DNA of 64,000 nt from Streptococcus ilei. Lineage in GTDB: Bacteria > Bacillota > Bacilli > Lactobacillales > Streptococcaceae. The translations under genes and the position numbers were made by a program. Shown one piece after another: positions 1 to 7,568 of the stretch (its first letter is position 1; every line of letters starts with the position of its first letter). The DNA lies in NCBI RefSeq assembly GCF_000479335.1, contig NC_022584.1, forward strand, positions 620,001 through 684,000, read 5' to 3'. The notes under the pieces were generated by a model. The model was given only the letters and a program-made list of their open reading frames with translations. It was not told the origin of the DNA and did not search any database.

Positions 1-32
1 TTCGCTGGATACTTACTTGTTAAATCATTTTG

Positions 33-59
33 AACAAGCAGTGATACTGTCTCAACATG
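33..59 (-). repeat. RumA 3'-end/attachment remnant, copy 1
   Basis: The 27-nt block shares the core ACAAGCAGTG, then a variable stretch, then CATG with blocks at 4520-4546 and 5079-5105. On the minus strand it translates as HVETVSLLV, which resembles the C-terminus of RumA/RlmD proteins (the rlmD gene here ends HHVECVVLL). I infer a displaced 3' end of a rumA-type target gene, left by an earlier integration. Confidence 0.6.
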
Positions 60-141
60 TGGTGCTACAAAGCATCTATATGATAGAACGAAAAGTGACT
101 ACTCTGGCTTTGTTATTATATGATTGAACGAATTTATCACT

Positions 142-1215
142 TTAAGAAATGTAAAAACCTACCGACAAGTCTTCATCAGATTCATGTGGTTTCCAAGCTA
201 CATTAAAACCGTAGCTATCGCTCCAATCTGGATGCCAGTCGTTATAATATGGAACACGACTGTATTTGCCAAGTGTCACTTCATCCTCCTCTGATGATTC
301 CTGACAGGTTATCCCAAACTGGATACCATCCAGTTCCCAGGAATTTCCCCAAACATATTCATCAGAAATGACATCGACCCATCTCGCAGCGTCTATCTCA
401 AAGTCGGTACATAACTTTAACGATTGGAAAGTACTATAGTGTATATTGTAAGGTTTGATATGTATTGCGCAGTCAACGTGATACTTTTCATAATTGGTAT
501 TCAATTGGATAACCTTCATTGGAATGGGAACGCCATTCAGTTCCAACCACCAGTATCCAAGTTTATTGTGCAAAATATCGAAATAGTCATCTGCTACTAC
601 TGAATTAGAAAAATCATCTATTTGCAAACATCGACCTGACCGTGATAATTCAGCTGCAATTTTCTCTGCTCTCTCTTTATCAAAATCAGAATAGCGCTTA
701 ATCACACGCTTTATCTTGTTAATTGGATATGAGATATCTTTTTGCGAAGCATGATATACCTTCACAACATGAGCAACCTTTTCGACGTTGTTGATTCCAA
801 CAGGTACAACCACAAAATTGTCTTCCCTGATTGATTCATCCTCACAAATATAGGCGTACTCCTCACCAAACTCTGAGAAAGTGACTATTGCAACTCTATA
901 AACTACATCTGATGAATTTGAATCAGTTTCTTGATCAGTTAGCTCCTTCTCTTTACTATCTAAATCTATCCACTTATAGAAAGTATAACGATTTGGATTC
1001 TCATCCTCACCGAATACCATCAAACTATGACAATTTGGACATTGCCAGGCATAGTATGAAGCATCAGAAATATCATAATAATCAATCTTATTATTTTCAT
1101 CTGCGGTATCCGTTATCTCTTCCCATAACTCATCCGAGAATACTGAAAAAGCATTCGGGTCTGGAGCAGCATGGTTATTCATTGGATATCCGCATTGACA
1201 AGTCCACTTACCCAT
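142..1215 (-). CDS. Zn-ribbon hypothetical protein
   Basis: I do not recognise this protein by name. It is 357 residues from the ATG at 1215, which has AGGAG seven bases upstream; an upstream in-frame ATG at 1242 lacks such a site. Residues 5-7 (CQC) and a later CPNC form a zinc-ribbon-like start. The middle contains a segment (YICEDESI, then VVVPVG, then a helix rich in I and K) that resembles short PriA 3'-DNA-binding-like modules seen in stand-alone streptococcal proteins. The C-terminal half is rich in aromatic residues and acidic, and unassigned. It lies between attachment remnants 1 and 2, so it is island cargo. No partner gene is evident. Confidence 0.6.
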   Translation of the reverse strand: MGKWTCQCGYPMNNHAAPDPNAFSVFSDELWEEITDTADENNKIDYYDISDASYYAWQCPNCHSLMVFGEDENPNRYTFYKWIDLDSKEKELTDQETDSNSSDVVYRVAIVTFSEFGEEYAYICEDESIREDNFVVVPVGINNVEKVAHVVKVYHASQKDISYPINKIKRVIKRYSDFDKERAEKIAAELSRSGRCLQIDDFSNSVVADDYFDILHNKLGYWWLELNGVPIPMKVIQLNTNYEKYHVDCAIHIKPYNIHYSTFQSLKLCTDFEIDAARWVDVISDEYVWGNSWELDGIQFGITCQESSEEDEVTLGKYSRVPYYNDWHPDWSDSYGFNVAWKPHESDEDLSVGFYIS

Positions 1216-1315
1216 AATATAACTCCTACAGCTAGTAACCAATCATACCGTTTATCGTTTTAGCCTATTATACCACGAAACCACACAAAAACCGCAACCT
1301 TTCGATTGCAGTCTC

Positions 1316-1470
1316 CTACAAGTCAACTTCTCTTCCTTCAAGGAAAGTTATTACAATTTGTCCAGCTTCTGAAATACTGATGTGGTTGAGAACTTGATTT
1401 ATGATAACTCCATCCTCCAAGAAATTTTGAAATAGATTGATAGCATGGCAGGCTATAGTATCTAGAAACC
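1316..1470 (-). pseudogene. C-terminal remnant of an unknown protein
   Basis: About 50 codons read through without a stop to a TAG at 1316-1318 and end ITFLEGREVDL. There is no start codon and no ribosome binding site, and all upstream frames (1470-1613) are broken by stops. The alternating hydrophobic/charged end recalls the tail of large serine recombinases, which would suit an island bounded by attachment remnants, but the match is too weak to assert. The rest of 1243-1613 holds nothing else I can identify. Confidence 0.35.
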
Positions 1471-1613
1471 CAACTTCAACTATTACTCTGATACTTCCCC
1501 TCTATTCGAATAAAGAAGCTACTTCAAGGCTTTTCATTTTTCCTTTTGTTACAAGGGTTTTACGCTTTTACCTACCGTTTCGTCGTACACTCCTTACTCT
1601 GACAAACAGTGAT

Positions 1614-2145
1614 TTACTTAATTGAAATCCACTCTACTTTTGAGAGACAGGTTATGTGTTCTGTGCGAAGAACATCTTCCAATGCACATGGAACCTTCTC
1701 TCTTGTATGATGATAACGGAACCCACATTTTTCCTGAACTCTCTGTGACTTTGTATTGCCGTCAAAATAACCGCACCACAATTTCTCCAGATTCAAGTCA
1801 TCAAATCCATGTCTCATTATCTCACGAACTGCTTCTGGTATAAGCCCCTGACCCCAATACGGAACTCCTATCCAGTAACCAATCTCCGCCTCAGTATCAG
1901 GAATCCCTTTATCACTTGCAGAGCCAATCATCAAACCTATGCTCCCCACTGGCTGCATCGTTTCTTTTAAAACGATAGCGTATGTCTCGGGTGCGGAAAA
2001 AACACTTTTAATAATCTCTCTGCTATTTTCAACACTAGTATGTACAGGCCGGTCCAACCTCTGGATTACTGGCATATTGAAATAAATCACTGGCGTCTTT
2101 TTCTTCCCAGGGACGAAGAATCAATCTTTCTGTTTTTAAAATCAT
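1614..2145 (-). pseudogene. GNAT acetyltransferase, frameshifted
   Basis: The N-terminal part starts at the ATG at 2145 (GGAGAG upstream), reads [13 protein letters not shown], the usual start of RimJ/RimL-type GNAT proteins, and runs into a stop just after SNPEVGPAC. The rest continues in another frame from [12 protein letters not shown] through the acetyl-CoA-binding region (YWGQGLIPEA) to a normal C-terminus at 1614. Close relatives read EVGP, then two to four residues, then PVHTS, so a short deletion of a few bases at about 2045-2050 explains the break. Inactive unless read by frameshifting. Confidence 0.8.
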
Positions 2146-2197
2146 CTTTCTCTCCTTAAATTCCAACTGTTTGTAACATTGCTTAAGATGAAAGTTC

Positions 2198-2515
2198 TTA
2201 TTTTTTCTTTGGTTTTGGCGCAGGTAACTCATCATACATTGAATTAAATAAGCCGGTTAAATATTCTTTGTTGTCAACATCATCTACTAATAGCATTTCC
2301 TTTGCACCTTCATACGGAAATTCGTATTCTACATTCGGCATATATGCTATTGCAGATTTAACAGGCTTCACTAAAAATCTATCATCATAAATTCCACCCA
2401 CAATTTTTCCGCGATAATAAACAATATATTCGCCCATCATTGATCTATATGTTATTTCTTCCAAATCGGATAGTTGTTCTAAAATGAAATTTAAATATTC
2501 TTTACTTGAAGCCAT
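2198..2515 (-). CDS. TfoX N-terminal domain protein (copy A)
   Basis: A protein of 105 residues that matches the stand-alone TfoX/Sxy N-terminal domain family: Y-R-S-M-M-G-E-Y at 23-30, a [12 protein letters not shown] block at about 40-51, and a basic PKPKKK tail. The fold is known from competence regulator Sxy, but single-domain versions in Firmicutes have no established function. It is nearly identical in sequence and length to the gene at 4656-4976, including long runs of identical DNA at the 3' end, so one copy arose by duplication or by separate capture from related strains. Monocistronic. Confidence 0.75.
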   Translation of the reverse strand: MASSKEYLNFILEQLSDLEEITYRSMMGEYIVYYRGKIVGGIYDDRFLVKPVKSAIAYMPNVEYEFPYEGAKEMLLVDDVDNKEYLTGLFNSMYDELPAPKPKKK

Positions 2516-2631
2516 TTTTTCTACCTGCTTTACTTACTAATTCTATTACTAGCCAATATCGTATAAATTAAATAACCAATAAAAATAACATAGCAGTCAG
2601 TCTTACAACTTACTACTTTTCATATGATAAT

Positions 2632-3123
2632 TTACAAATGTTTTTCCAGCCACTCGATCTTTTTAAAATCCTTATTGTTATTTTGTTCATTTCGATAGGA
2701 GTCTTGAGAAGAAGCTTTGTAAATACTTAGATACTGCTCCAGACTTGGAAGACGAAAAGTGATTCCTTCAATGTGAATAAGATCTATATCCGATTCCGAA
2801 ACTCCTGCAAAATCAGGTAAGGAATCGATACTTCCAAATTCAACACTCACTCGATCCTTTTGGAATTCATGCTCATGAATATCTATTAAGACGTAGCCTA
2901 AGTCTTTCATCACTTTCATTATCTTGTCCCAGTCATAAATTCTGAGATGATCAGGTGCTTCCCAACCTCTAGGGTCACCAGGCACATGAATGTCAATGTC
3001 AGACGGCCCCCAATTTTCTTTCGTTCTAAACTCCAATCCCAAAGAACCCATCAGTGTCGGTATAATTCCGACTCGATTTAAATGGAAACAAATGGTTTTA
3101 AATTCTTCAAATAAGAGACTCAT
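2632..3123 (-). CDS. nucleotidyltransferase-fold protein
   Basis: The 163-residue protein has the pol-beta-type nucleotidyltransferase signature: GS at 27-28, the D-x-D pair in PSDIDIHV at about 41-47 and a later acidic strand VSVEFGS that could supply the third carboxylate. Such small proteins are often annotated only as hypothetical. No antibiotic adenylyltransferase or HEPN partner is adjacent, so I do not propose a resistance or toxin role. Its neighbours are other unrelated single island genes. Confidence 0.55.
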   Translation of the reverse strand: MSLLFEEFKTICFHLNRVGIIPTLMGSLGLEFRTKENWGPSDIDIHVPGDPRGWEAPDHLRIYDWDKIMKVMKDLGYVLIDIHEHEFQKDRVSVEFGSIDSLPDFAGVSESDIDLIHIEGITFRLPSLEQYLSIYKASSQDSYRNEQNNNKDFKKIEWLEKHL

Positions 3124-3196
3124 GTTTACTCTAAACCTTTCATCTAAATGTTCGTTTACACTTTAGTTACCTAAATCAAGATTTAGATAATGAAAA

Positions 3197-3805
3197 CTAG
3201 TCAATTTTCTCAATAATATTTCCAAGTTTATCTAATACAAGACAGGAATGATCATTTAGTGGAATTATGGGAACATTAACGAGTTCTTCAGCTTTATCCC
3301 TATTAGCTTTATCATTCCATGAATCGTAATGGACACTAATTAAAAACTGATTAAAGAGTCCTAATCCATCTTTTATCTTTATCTGATGATCTGAATTATC
3401 ATTTGGTGAGACATAGACTTTTTCTCCTAATAATAGGGCTCCTGCAGAAAATCCTATAATTTTCGCCTCTTTTTTAAGCATATGATCGATATATTTTTTG
3501 AACTCCTGATTGACATAAGTAGCTATATATTTTTCCGTATTTCCACCACCGATAATAATTAGATCAGCATCTAGATAGCTATCAAAATCAATCTGCTCAG
3601 TGTCCAGGAGCAGGTAATCAACGTTTAGATTAGGAAAATGACTTTGAAAAACTTCCGTGTACTTTTTCATGTACGGTTCCCAATTTTCACGAAAAACTGT
3701 AAAAATGATAATTCTTTCGATCTTCCTTGATGACACAGTTTTATTAACAATCGTATGGTTCTTTATCGGCGGATTCCCACCCATCAAAAAAATTTGTTCT
3801 TTCAA
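3197..3805 (-). CDS. peptidase E (family S51)-like protein
   Basis: A protein of 202 residues with the class I glutamine-amidotransferase-like fold of peptidase E: the GGGNT loop at about 87-91, the nucleophile elbow GFSAGA at about 118-123 (serine as in S51, not cysteine), and a histidine in SVHYD. Family members cleave Asp-X dipeptides in the cytosol; substrate here is unknown. The likely start is a TTG at 3805; an internal ATG eight codons later is possible. It stands alone in the island. Confidence 0.75.
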   Translation of the reverse strand: MKEQIFLMGGNPPIKNHTIVNKTVSSRKIERIIIFTVFRENWEPYMKKYTEVFQSHFPNLNVDYLLLDTEQIDFDSYLDADLIIIGGGNTEKYIATYVNQEFKKYIDHMLKKEAKIIGFSAGALLLGEKVYVSPNDNSDHQIKIKDGLGLFNQFLISVHYDSWNDKANRDKAEELVNVPIIPLNDHSCLVLDKLGNIIEKID

Positions 3806-3852
3806 GTTATCACACTTTCTAAAGATACATAAATGTTGGCCACGTTCTGAAA

Positions 3853-4281
3853 TTATAATTTTTTCTTAAAATGAATAATTCTATTTGCCTCCTGAAATCC
3901 AATATTGAGATGAAATCTTATAGAATCGGTATTCGTTAAAGTACAGTCACTTGCAAATTCCTTACATCCTTTATTTTTCGCCCATTCCTCACATTTTGTA
4001 CAGAGATTTTTAGCAATATCCTTTAAACGATATTCCTCGTCGACAATAATCCCTTCTAAGAATCCAACAGGACTATATTTACAACCTTCAACATAATCAA
4101 ATCTGAGTGAACATAGTGCTAGACCTACAATTGTGTCACCTTCAACTTCAGTAAAGATTGCAGTATTTTTGCCATTCGTATATTTTTTTACTTCATCAAT
4201 AGCTTCTTTATCGGTCAATTGGGGCCATAATTGTTTCATTAGTTTAGCCGTTTTTATAGAATCATTTGTTATTCCATCCAT
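3853..4281 (-). CDS. AAC(6')-like aminoglycoside N-acetyltransferase
   Basis: The 142-residue GNAT protein closely follows the AAC(6') family of Acinetobacter/Enterobacteria type: LWPQLTDKEA near residue 22, then RFDYVEG, SPVGFLEGI, EFASDC and a C-terminal FKKKL, in the same order and spacing as the AAC(6')-Ig/-Ij group. These enzymes acetylate the 6'-amino group of aminoglycosides. I chose the ATG at 4281 because GGAGG sits seven bases upstream; an ATG at 4299 lacks this. Whether it confers resistance cannot be read from sequence; chromosomal homologues are often weakly active. It lies on the island between attachment remnants 1 and 2, hence possibly mobile. Confidence 0.7.
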   Translation of the reverse strand: MDGITNDSIKTAKLMKQLWPQLTDKEAIDEVKKYTNGKNTAIFTEVEGDTIVGLALCSLRFDYVEGCKYSPVGFLEGIIVDEEYRLKDIAKNLCTKCEEWAKNKGCKEFASDCTLTNTDSIRFHLNIGFQEANRIIHFKKKL

Positions 4282-4519
4282 ATTGATGTTCCTCCGCAAA
4301 TTACAAGCAAATGTTTCGAATCATGCTGTTACTTTGTTACTCATTAATTGATACCAATACCATCCCTTTCTACTTTTCGACTGTCTCAGATAGGAAGAGC
4401 AGAGCCACGCACTCAGCGGTTCGGACTTACCGTATCATTTCGTCGGTTTCTCTCCTCTTTCTACGAGTCCTATCCCATGGGCAGAACATCTTCTTCTACT
4501 TCGCTGATGCCTCAGCTCG

Positions 4520-4546
4520 GACAAGCAGTGGTACGGCCTCAGCATG
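4520..4546 (-). repeat. RumA 3'-end/attachment remnant, copy 2
   Basis: Second copy of the 27-nt block (GACAAGCAGTGGTACGGCCT at its start). The minus strand reads HAEAVPLLVR, again RumA-tail-like. Flanking codons have drifted, as expected for a non-functional 3' remnant. The region 4300-4655 around it holds no gene. Confidence 0.55.
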
Positions 4547-4655
4547 AAACGAGCGAACACTAATTATGCCAGGTAATCTTGTCTGTTCTATAAACTTTTT
4601 GACGATAGCATAAGGTTATCGTTAAATGGTATTACCTAGATAAACTGAGATTTTA

Positions 4656-4976
4656 TTATTTCTTTTTCTTTGGTTTTGGTGCAGGTAACTCATCATACAT
4701 TGAATTAAATAAGCCGGTTAAATATTCTTTGTTGTCAACATCATCTACCAATAGCATTTCCTTTGCTCCATCATATGGTAACTCATACTTTGCATTTGGC
4801 ATGTATGCTATTGCGGATTTGACAGGCTTCACTAAAAATCTATCATCATAAATTCCACCAATGATTTTCCCACGATAATAAATTATATATTCACCCATCA
4901 TTGCTCTATATGATATTTCTTCCAACTCGGATAATTGTTCTAAAATGAAATCTAAATATTCTTTACTTGAAGACAT
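4656..4976 (-). CDS. TfoX N-terminal domain protein (copy B)
   Basis: A 106-residue paralogue of the gene at 2198-2515, differing mainly by conservative changes (for example ITYRSM to ISYRAM) and one more terminal lysine. It is the only gene between attachment remnants 2 and 3, about 0.5 kb apart. The ATG has GGAGGTG upstream. Function unknown as for copy A; its repeated presence in adjacent islands suggests it travels with this integration site. Confidence 0.75.
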   Translation of the reverse strand: MSSSKEYLDFILEQLSELEEISYRAMMGEYIIYYRGKIIGGIYDDRFLVKPVKSAIAYMPNAKYELPYDGAKEMLLVDDVDNKEYLTGLFNSMYDELPAPKPKKKK

Positions 4977-5078
4977 AATCTACACCTCCAAAATTTGCAT
5001 TGGTCTACTGGATTTTTAATACTTATATTAGTTCAATATGGTGGGCCTTCCGTTTCTACTATGCTACTTCGTATCTCG

Positions 5079-5105
5079 TACAAGCAGTGATACCGCCTCA
5101 ACATG
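5079..5105 (-). repeat. ICE attachment site, recombinase end (copy 3)
   Basis: Third copy of the 27-nt block, with core ACAAGCAGTGATACCGCCTC. The recombinase gene ends inside it (stop at 5098-5100), and the minus strand reads HVEAVSLLVRDTK followed by a stop, a plausible RumA C-terminus. I infer the hybrid site formed when the ICE displaced the original 3' end of rlmD. Confidence 0.6.
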
Positions 5106-6849
5106 CGCTGTTTCCTTTATTTGTACACTTTTTTTCGTCATCGGTTACGGCATTAAAACACAATTTATCGTTTTCTATTTTAGCATTCTTTCTTTTAGAT
5201 TTGTAAGATTTTGCATCTTTAGTCGAAGAATCTCCCGTTTTAAAAATTATAGTCAACATTGCTGGATCAATTTCTCCATCAGAATTTATTCCGCCTACTA
5301 TTATTTTTTCAACGATACTTTCAAAAATGTCCTTGTCAAACTCCGTCAAAGTCTTTTGTGAAGTTAAAATTTCTTTAAAATTCTCTAATCTACTTTTTAT
5401 ATCAACTTCTGATTTTAAAGTTACTTCTAAGTTTACTTTTTCTTCTAAAAGTTTTTCTTTCTCAATTTGTATTTGATTAAATTTATCTTCATATACAGAA
5501 TCACTTATTTTTCCATCAAGATTCATTGAAACTAATTTTTCTTCTTTTTTGTACAACGAATTTAATTTACTAACTATCTTATTCAATTCCACTTTTAAGG
5601 TATCATCAGTAAGCTCTTCTTTTATAATTTCAAGAAAGTCTTCAGTTAGGTTATGATTTTCATAAAACAACTGTTGGTAGCTCTGTAAAAAAGCATTTTC
5701 TATGGCTTTTTCCTCTATTCCTTTACTATGAGTGCAATACTTTTTACCTCTCTTTATAGATGTTGTACAGTGCCAAATAATCTTTTTGTACTCTGAACTA
5801 GAGTGCCAACTTCTTCTAGACAGAACAGTACCACAAAAACCACATTCTAATCTACTGCTAAAAGGGTACATTCTTGAATATCTTTCTCGTTTACCTTTTG
5901 TATTTGCTATGGTTTTTTTGTTTCCTGATCTCCGTAATCTAATTTCTTGTGCCTGTGTAAAAATTTCTGGACTAATTATTGCATCATGATTATTTTTAAT
6001 GTAGTATTTATCTTCTTCACCGAAATTTATTAAACGTCTCTTACTAATGGGGTCAACAGTGAAAGTTTTTCCCATTAGAATATCACCTTTATACTTCTCG
6101 TTTTTAATAATTCCTAAAACTGTTGTATCTTGCCAGTGATCAAGACCTCTAGGAGTTTTATAACCTAGTTCATCAAGTTCTCTAGCTATTGCCCTACCCC
6201 CAATACCATCAATGTATCGTTCAAAAATATAACGTACTATCTTGGCTTCTTTTTCATTTATTGATATCGACTTTGTATCTTGATTATAGTCATAACCAAG
6301 ACAACCTTGAAAACCAATAAGTTCTCCACGTTGCATCTTCATTTTTAAACCTTTTTTAACATGGGCAGATGTATTTTCAACTTCCTGTTGAGCCACCGAA
6401 CTCAATATCGTCAATAGCAACTCACCATCCATAGTTAAAGTATCAATATTTTCTTCTTCGAAAAATACACCAATTTGTTTATCTTTGAGCAAACGAACAT
6501 ATTTGAGAGTATCTAATGTATTTCTAGCAAAGCGAGCAATGGCTTTGGTAATGATATAGTCTATTTTTCCATCAAGGCAATCTGAAATTAATCTTTGAAA
6601 ATCTTGTCTTTTTCCAACTTGAGTTCCTGAAATCCCTTCATCAGCATAAATGTCAACCAAATTCCAATCTTGGTGCTGTGATATATACTCTCTATAATGA
6701 CGAACTTGAGAATCATAGCTATTTTTTTGATCATCACTATCGGAACTAACACGACAATATGCTGCTACTCTCCTCGATAAAGAACCACTATTATCATTTC
6801 TTCTAGTTACTAAAGGATTTGCTTTTATAATTTCAACGTTATTTGACAT
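5098..6849 (-). CDS. large serine recombinase (ICE integrase)
   Basis: The 583-residue protein has the large serine recombinase layout: resolvase catalytic domain (YCRVSS at 31-36, catalytic serine 35; ITKAIARFARN near 100), recombinase domain with DNA-binding (GRAIARELDELGYKTPRG), a zinc ribbon with CGFC and later WHC and YC cysteines at about 335-380, and a coiled-coil C-terminal region from about 400 to 480. It would integrate and excise the element. A good ribosome binding site (GGAGG) precedes the ATG at 6849. The gene ends within the attachment repeat, the usual position for such integrases. Two small genes, including a SHOCT-like one, precede it on the same strand. No frameshift is seen. 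Confidence 0.92.
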   Translation of the reverse strand: MSNNVEIIKANPLVTRRNDNSGSLSRRVAAYCRVSSDSDDQKNSYDSQVRHYREYISQHQDWNLVDIYADEGISGTQVGKRQDFQRLISDCLDGKIDYIITKAIARFARNTLDTLKYVRLLKDKQIGVFFEEENIDTLTMDGELLLTILSSVAQQEVENTSAHVKKGLKMKMQRGELIGFQGCLGYDYNQDTKSISINEKEAKIVRYIFERYIDGIGGRAIARELDELGYKTPRGLDHWQDTTVLGIIKNEKYKGDILMGKTFTVDPISKRRLINFGEEDKYYIKNNHDAIISPEIFTQAQEIRLRRSGNKKTIANTKGKRERYSRMYPFSSRLECGFCGTVLSRRSWHSSSEYKKIIWHCTTSIKRGKKYCTHSKGIEEKAIENAFLQSYQQLFYENHNLTEDFLEIIKEELTDDTLKVELNKIVSKLNSLYKKEEKLVSMNLDGKISDSVYEDKFNQIQIEKEKLLEEKVNLEVTLKSEVDIKSRLENFKEILTSQKTLTEFDKDIFESIVEKIIVGGINSDGEIDPAMLTIIFKTGDSSTKDAKSYKSKRKNAKIENDKLCFNAVTDDEKKCTNKGNSAC

Positions 6850-6905
6850 GGCTTAACCTCCTATTTATCTGCATTTATTTTACCGCAACCAATAAAAAAG
6901 GTCAG

Positions 6906-7034
6906 CTAATTTGTGTATATTTTACGCAGTTTCAGCTTTATTTTTTCATATTCTTTTTCACTAATAAGTTTTTTTAGGAATAATAGATTTAGCATCTCTA
7001 GCTCGACTATATAATTTTCTAAATTTGATTTCAA
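6906..7034 (-). CDS. SHOCT-like small protein
   Basis: A 42-residue reading frame starting at TTG 7034, with GGGAAG about seven bases upstream. The pattern LEMLNLLFLKKLISEKEYEK matches the short SHOCT motif (hydrophobic helix, glycine/lysine turn, I-S/T-x-x-E-Y/F). Small SHOCT-type proteins commonly lie just upstream of serine recombinases in streptococcal elements. Role unknown; it could aid excision or regulation. It sits 56 bases before the recombinase start and is probably cotranscribed. Confidence 0.6.
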   Translation of the reverse strand: MKSNLENYIVELEMLNLLFLKKLISEKEYEKIKLKLRKIYTN

Positions 7035-7155
7035 AAAATCACTTCCCTTTTATCTTTTATCTTTTATCAATCTCCTCCATGGCATGACTGATGAAGTCAT
7101 CATAAGAATTTCACTTGCTGCTCTTTTACGGTGGCAGCCTGAACGGTCAGAAGTA

Positions 7156-7242
7156 TCATTGTATATCATTTGTATCATGGCATATAAAGTATCGCTCTAT
7201 TTTATTGATGGTTTTAAAATCGCTCTTGTCATGGCGAGCCAT
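7156..7242 (-). CDS. possible 28-residue small protein
   Basis: Starts MARHDKSDFKTINKIERYF with GGAG eight bases before the ATG at 7242. It lies in the leader region between a boxA-like sequence and the SHOCT gene. The composition is coding-like, but the short length leaves the call uncertain. No known family recognised. Confidence 0.35.
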   Translation of the reverse strand: MARHDKSDFKTINKIERYFICHDTNDIQ

Positions 7243-7284
7243 TCAAATCTGCTCCACAAATGAGGAAAGTACCATTTTGGACTA

Positions 7285-7302
7285 TTCAATTGTCAAAGAA
7301 CA
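7285..7302 (-). promoter_or_regulatory. boxA-like antitermination sequence
   Basis: The minus strand reads TGTTCTTTGACAATTGAA, close to the boxA element of low-GC Gram-positive rRNA leaders (TGTTCTTTGA core). It precedes the small genes and recombinase. A very similar sequence precedes the transfer operon (57352-57371). Function is inferred. Confidence 0.4.
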
Positions 7303-7309
7303 AATAAAA

Positions 7310-7348
7310 AATCTCCTCATTTTCACACTCTATGAAATTGAGGAGATT
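7310..7348 (-). terminator. rho-independent terminator of the Cro/CI gene
   Basis: Arms AATCTCCTCA and TGAGGAGATT enclose a 19-nt loop; on the minus strand the stem is followed by a run of T. The stem begins at the stop codon of the regulator gene. Confidence 0.75.
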
Positions 7349-7568
7349 ATTTTCTAAAGCGAATTTTATCAGGAAAATCTGTCAATCCCAATAGATAGTC
7401 TGTACTGACATCGTAAAAGTTTGAGAGAGTTACCAATACATCTGCCGTCAAGGCATGCTCACCCCGTTCAATTTTAGCATAAGCTGAGTTTGTAAACGAA
7501 AGTATTTTAGCTATTTGTTTTTGGGTTAAATCGTGATCTTCCCTCAAATCTCTCAAACGTCTGTACAT
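7347..7568 (-). CDS. Cro/CI (XRE) family regulator
   Basis: 73 residues forming a single XRE helix-turn-helix: LREDHDLTQKQIAKIL then AYAKIERGEHALTADVLVTLSNFYDVSTDYLLG. Such one-domain proteins at the integrase end of ICEs typically control excision genes; that role is inferred from position only. The gene has its own terminator at 7310-7348. Upstream lies 1.3 kb without intact genes. Confidence 0.8.
   Translation of the reverse strand: MYRRLRDLREDHDLTQKQIAKILSFTNSAYAKIERGEHALTADVLVTLSNFYDVSTDYLLGLTDFPDKIRFRK

Noticed and set aside
142..1215. Assignment as PriA helicase fragment
   Set aside because: Only a short segment recalls the PriA 3'-DNA-binding domain; no helicase motifs are present.
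4133..4563. Overlapping plus-strand reading frames of 70-78 codons around attachment remnant 2
   Set aside because: No ribosome binding sites, low-complexity S/F/R-rich translations, and they run through the RumA-tail repeat; they are by-products of the remnant sequence.
7115..7357. Plus-strand 80-codon frame before the Cro/CI gene
   Set aside because: It crosses the terminator and the boxA-like sequence, and has no family resemblance; the minus strand better explains the region.
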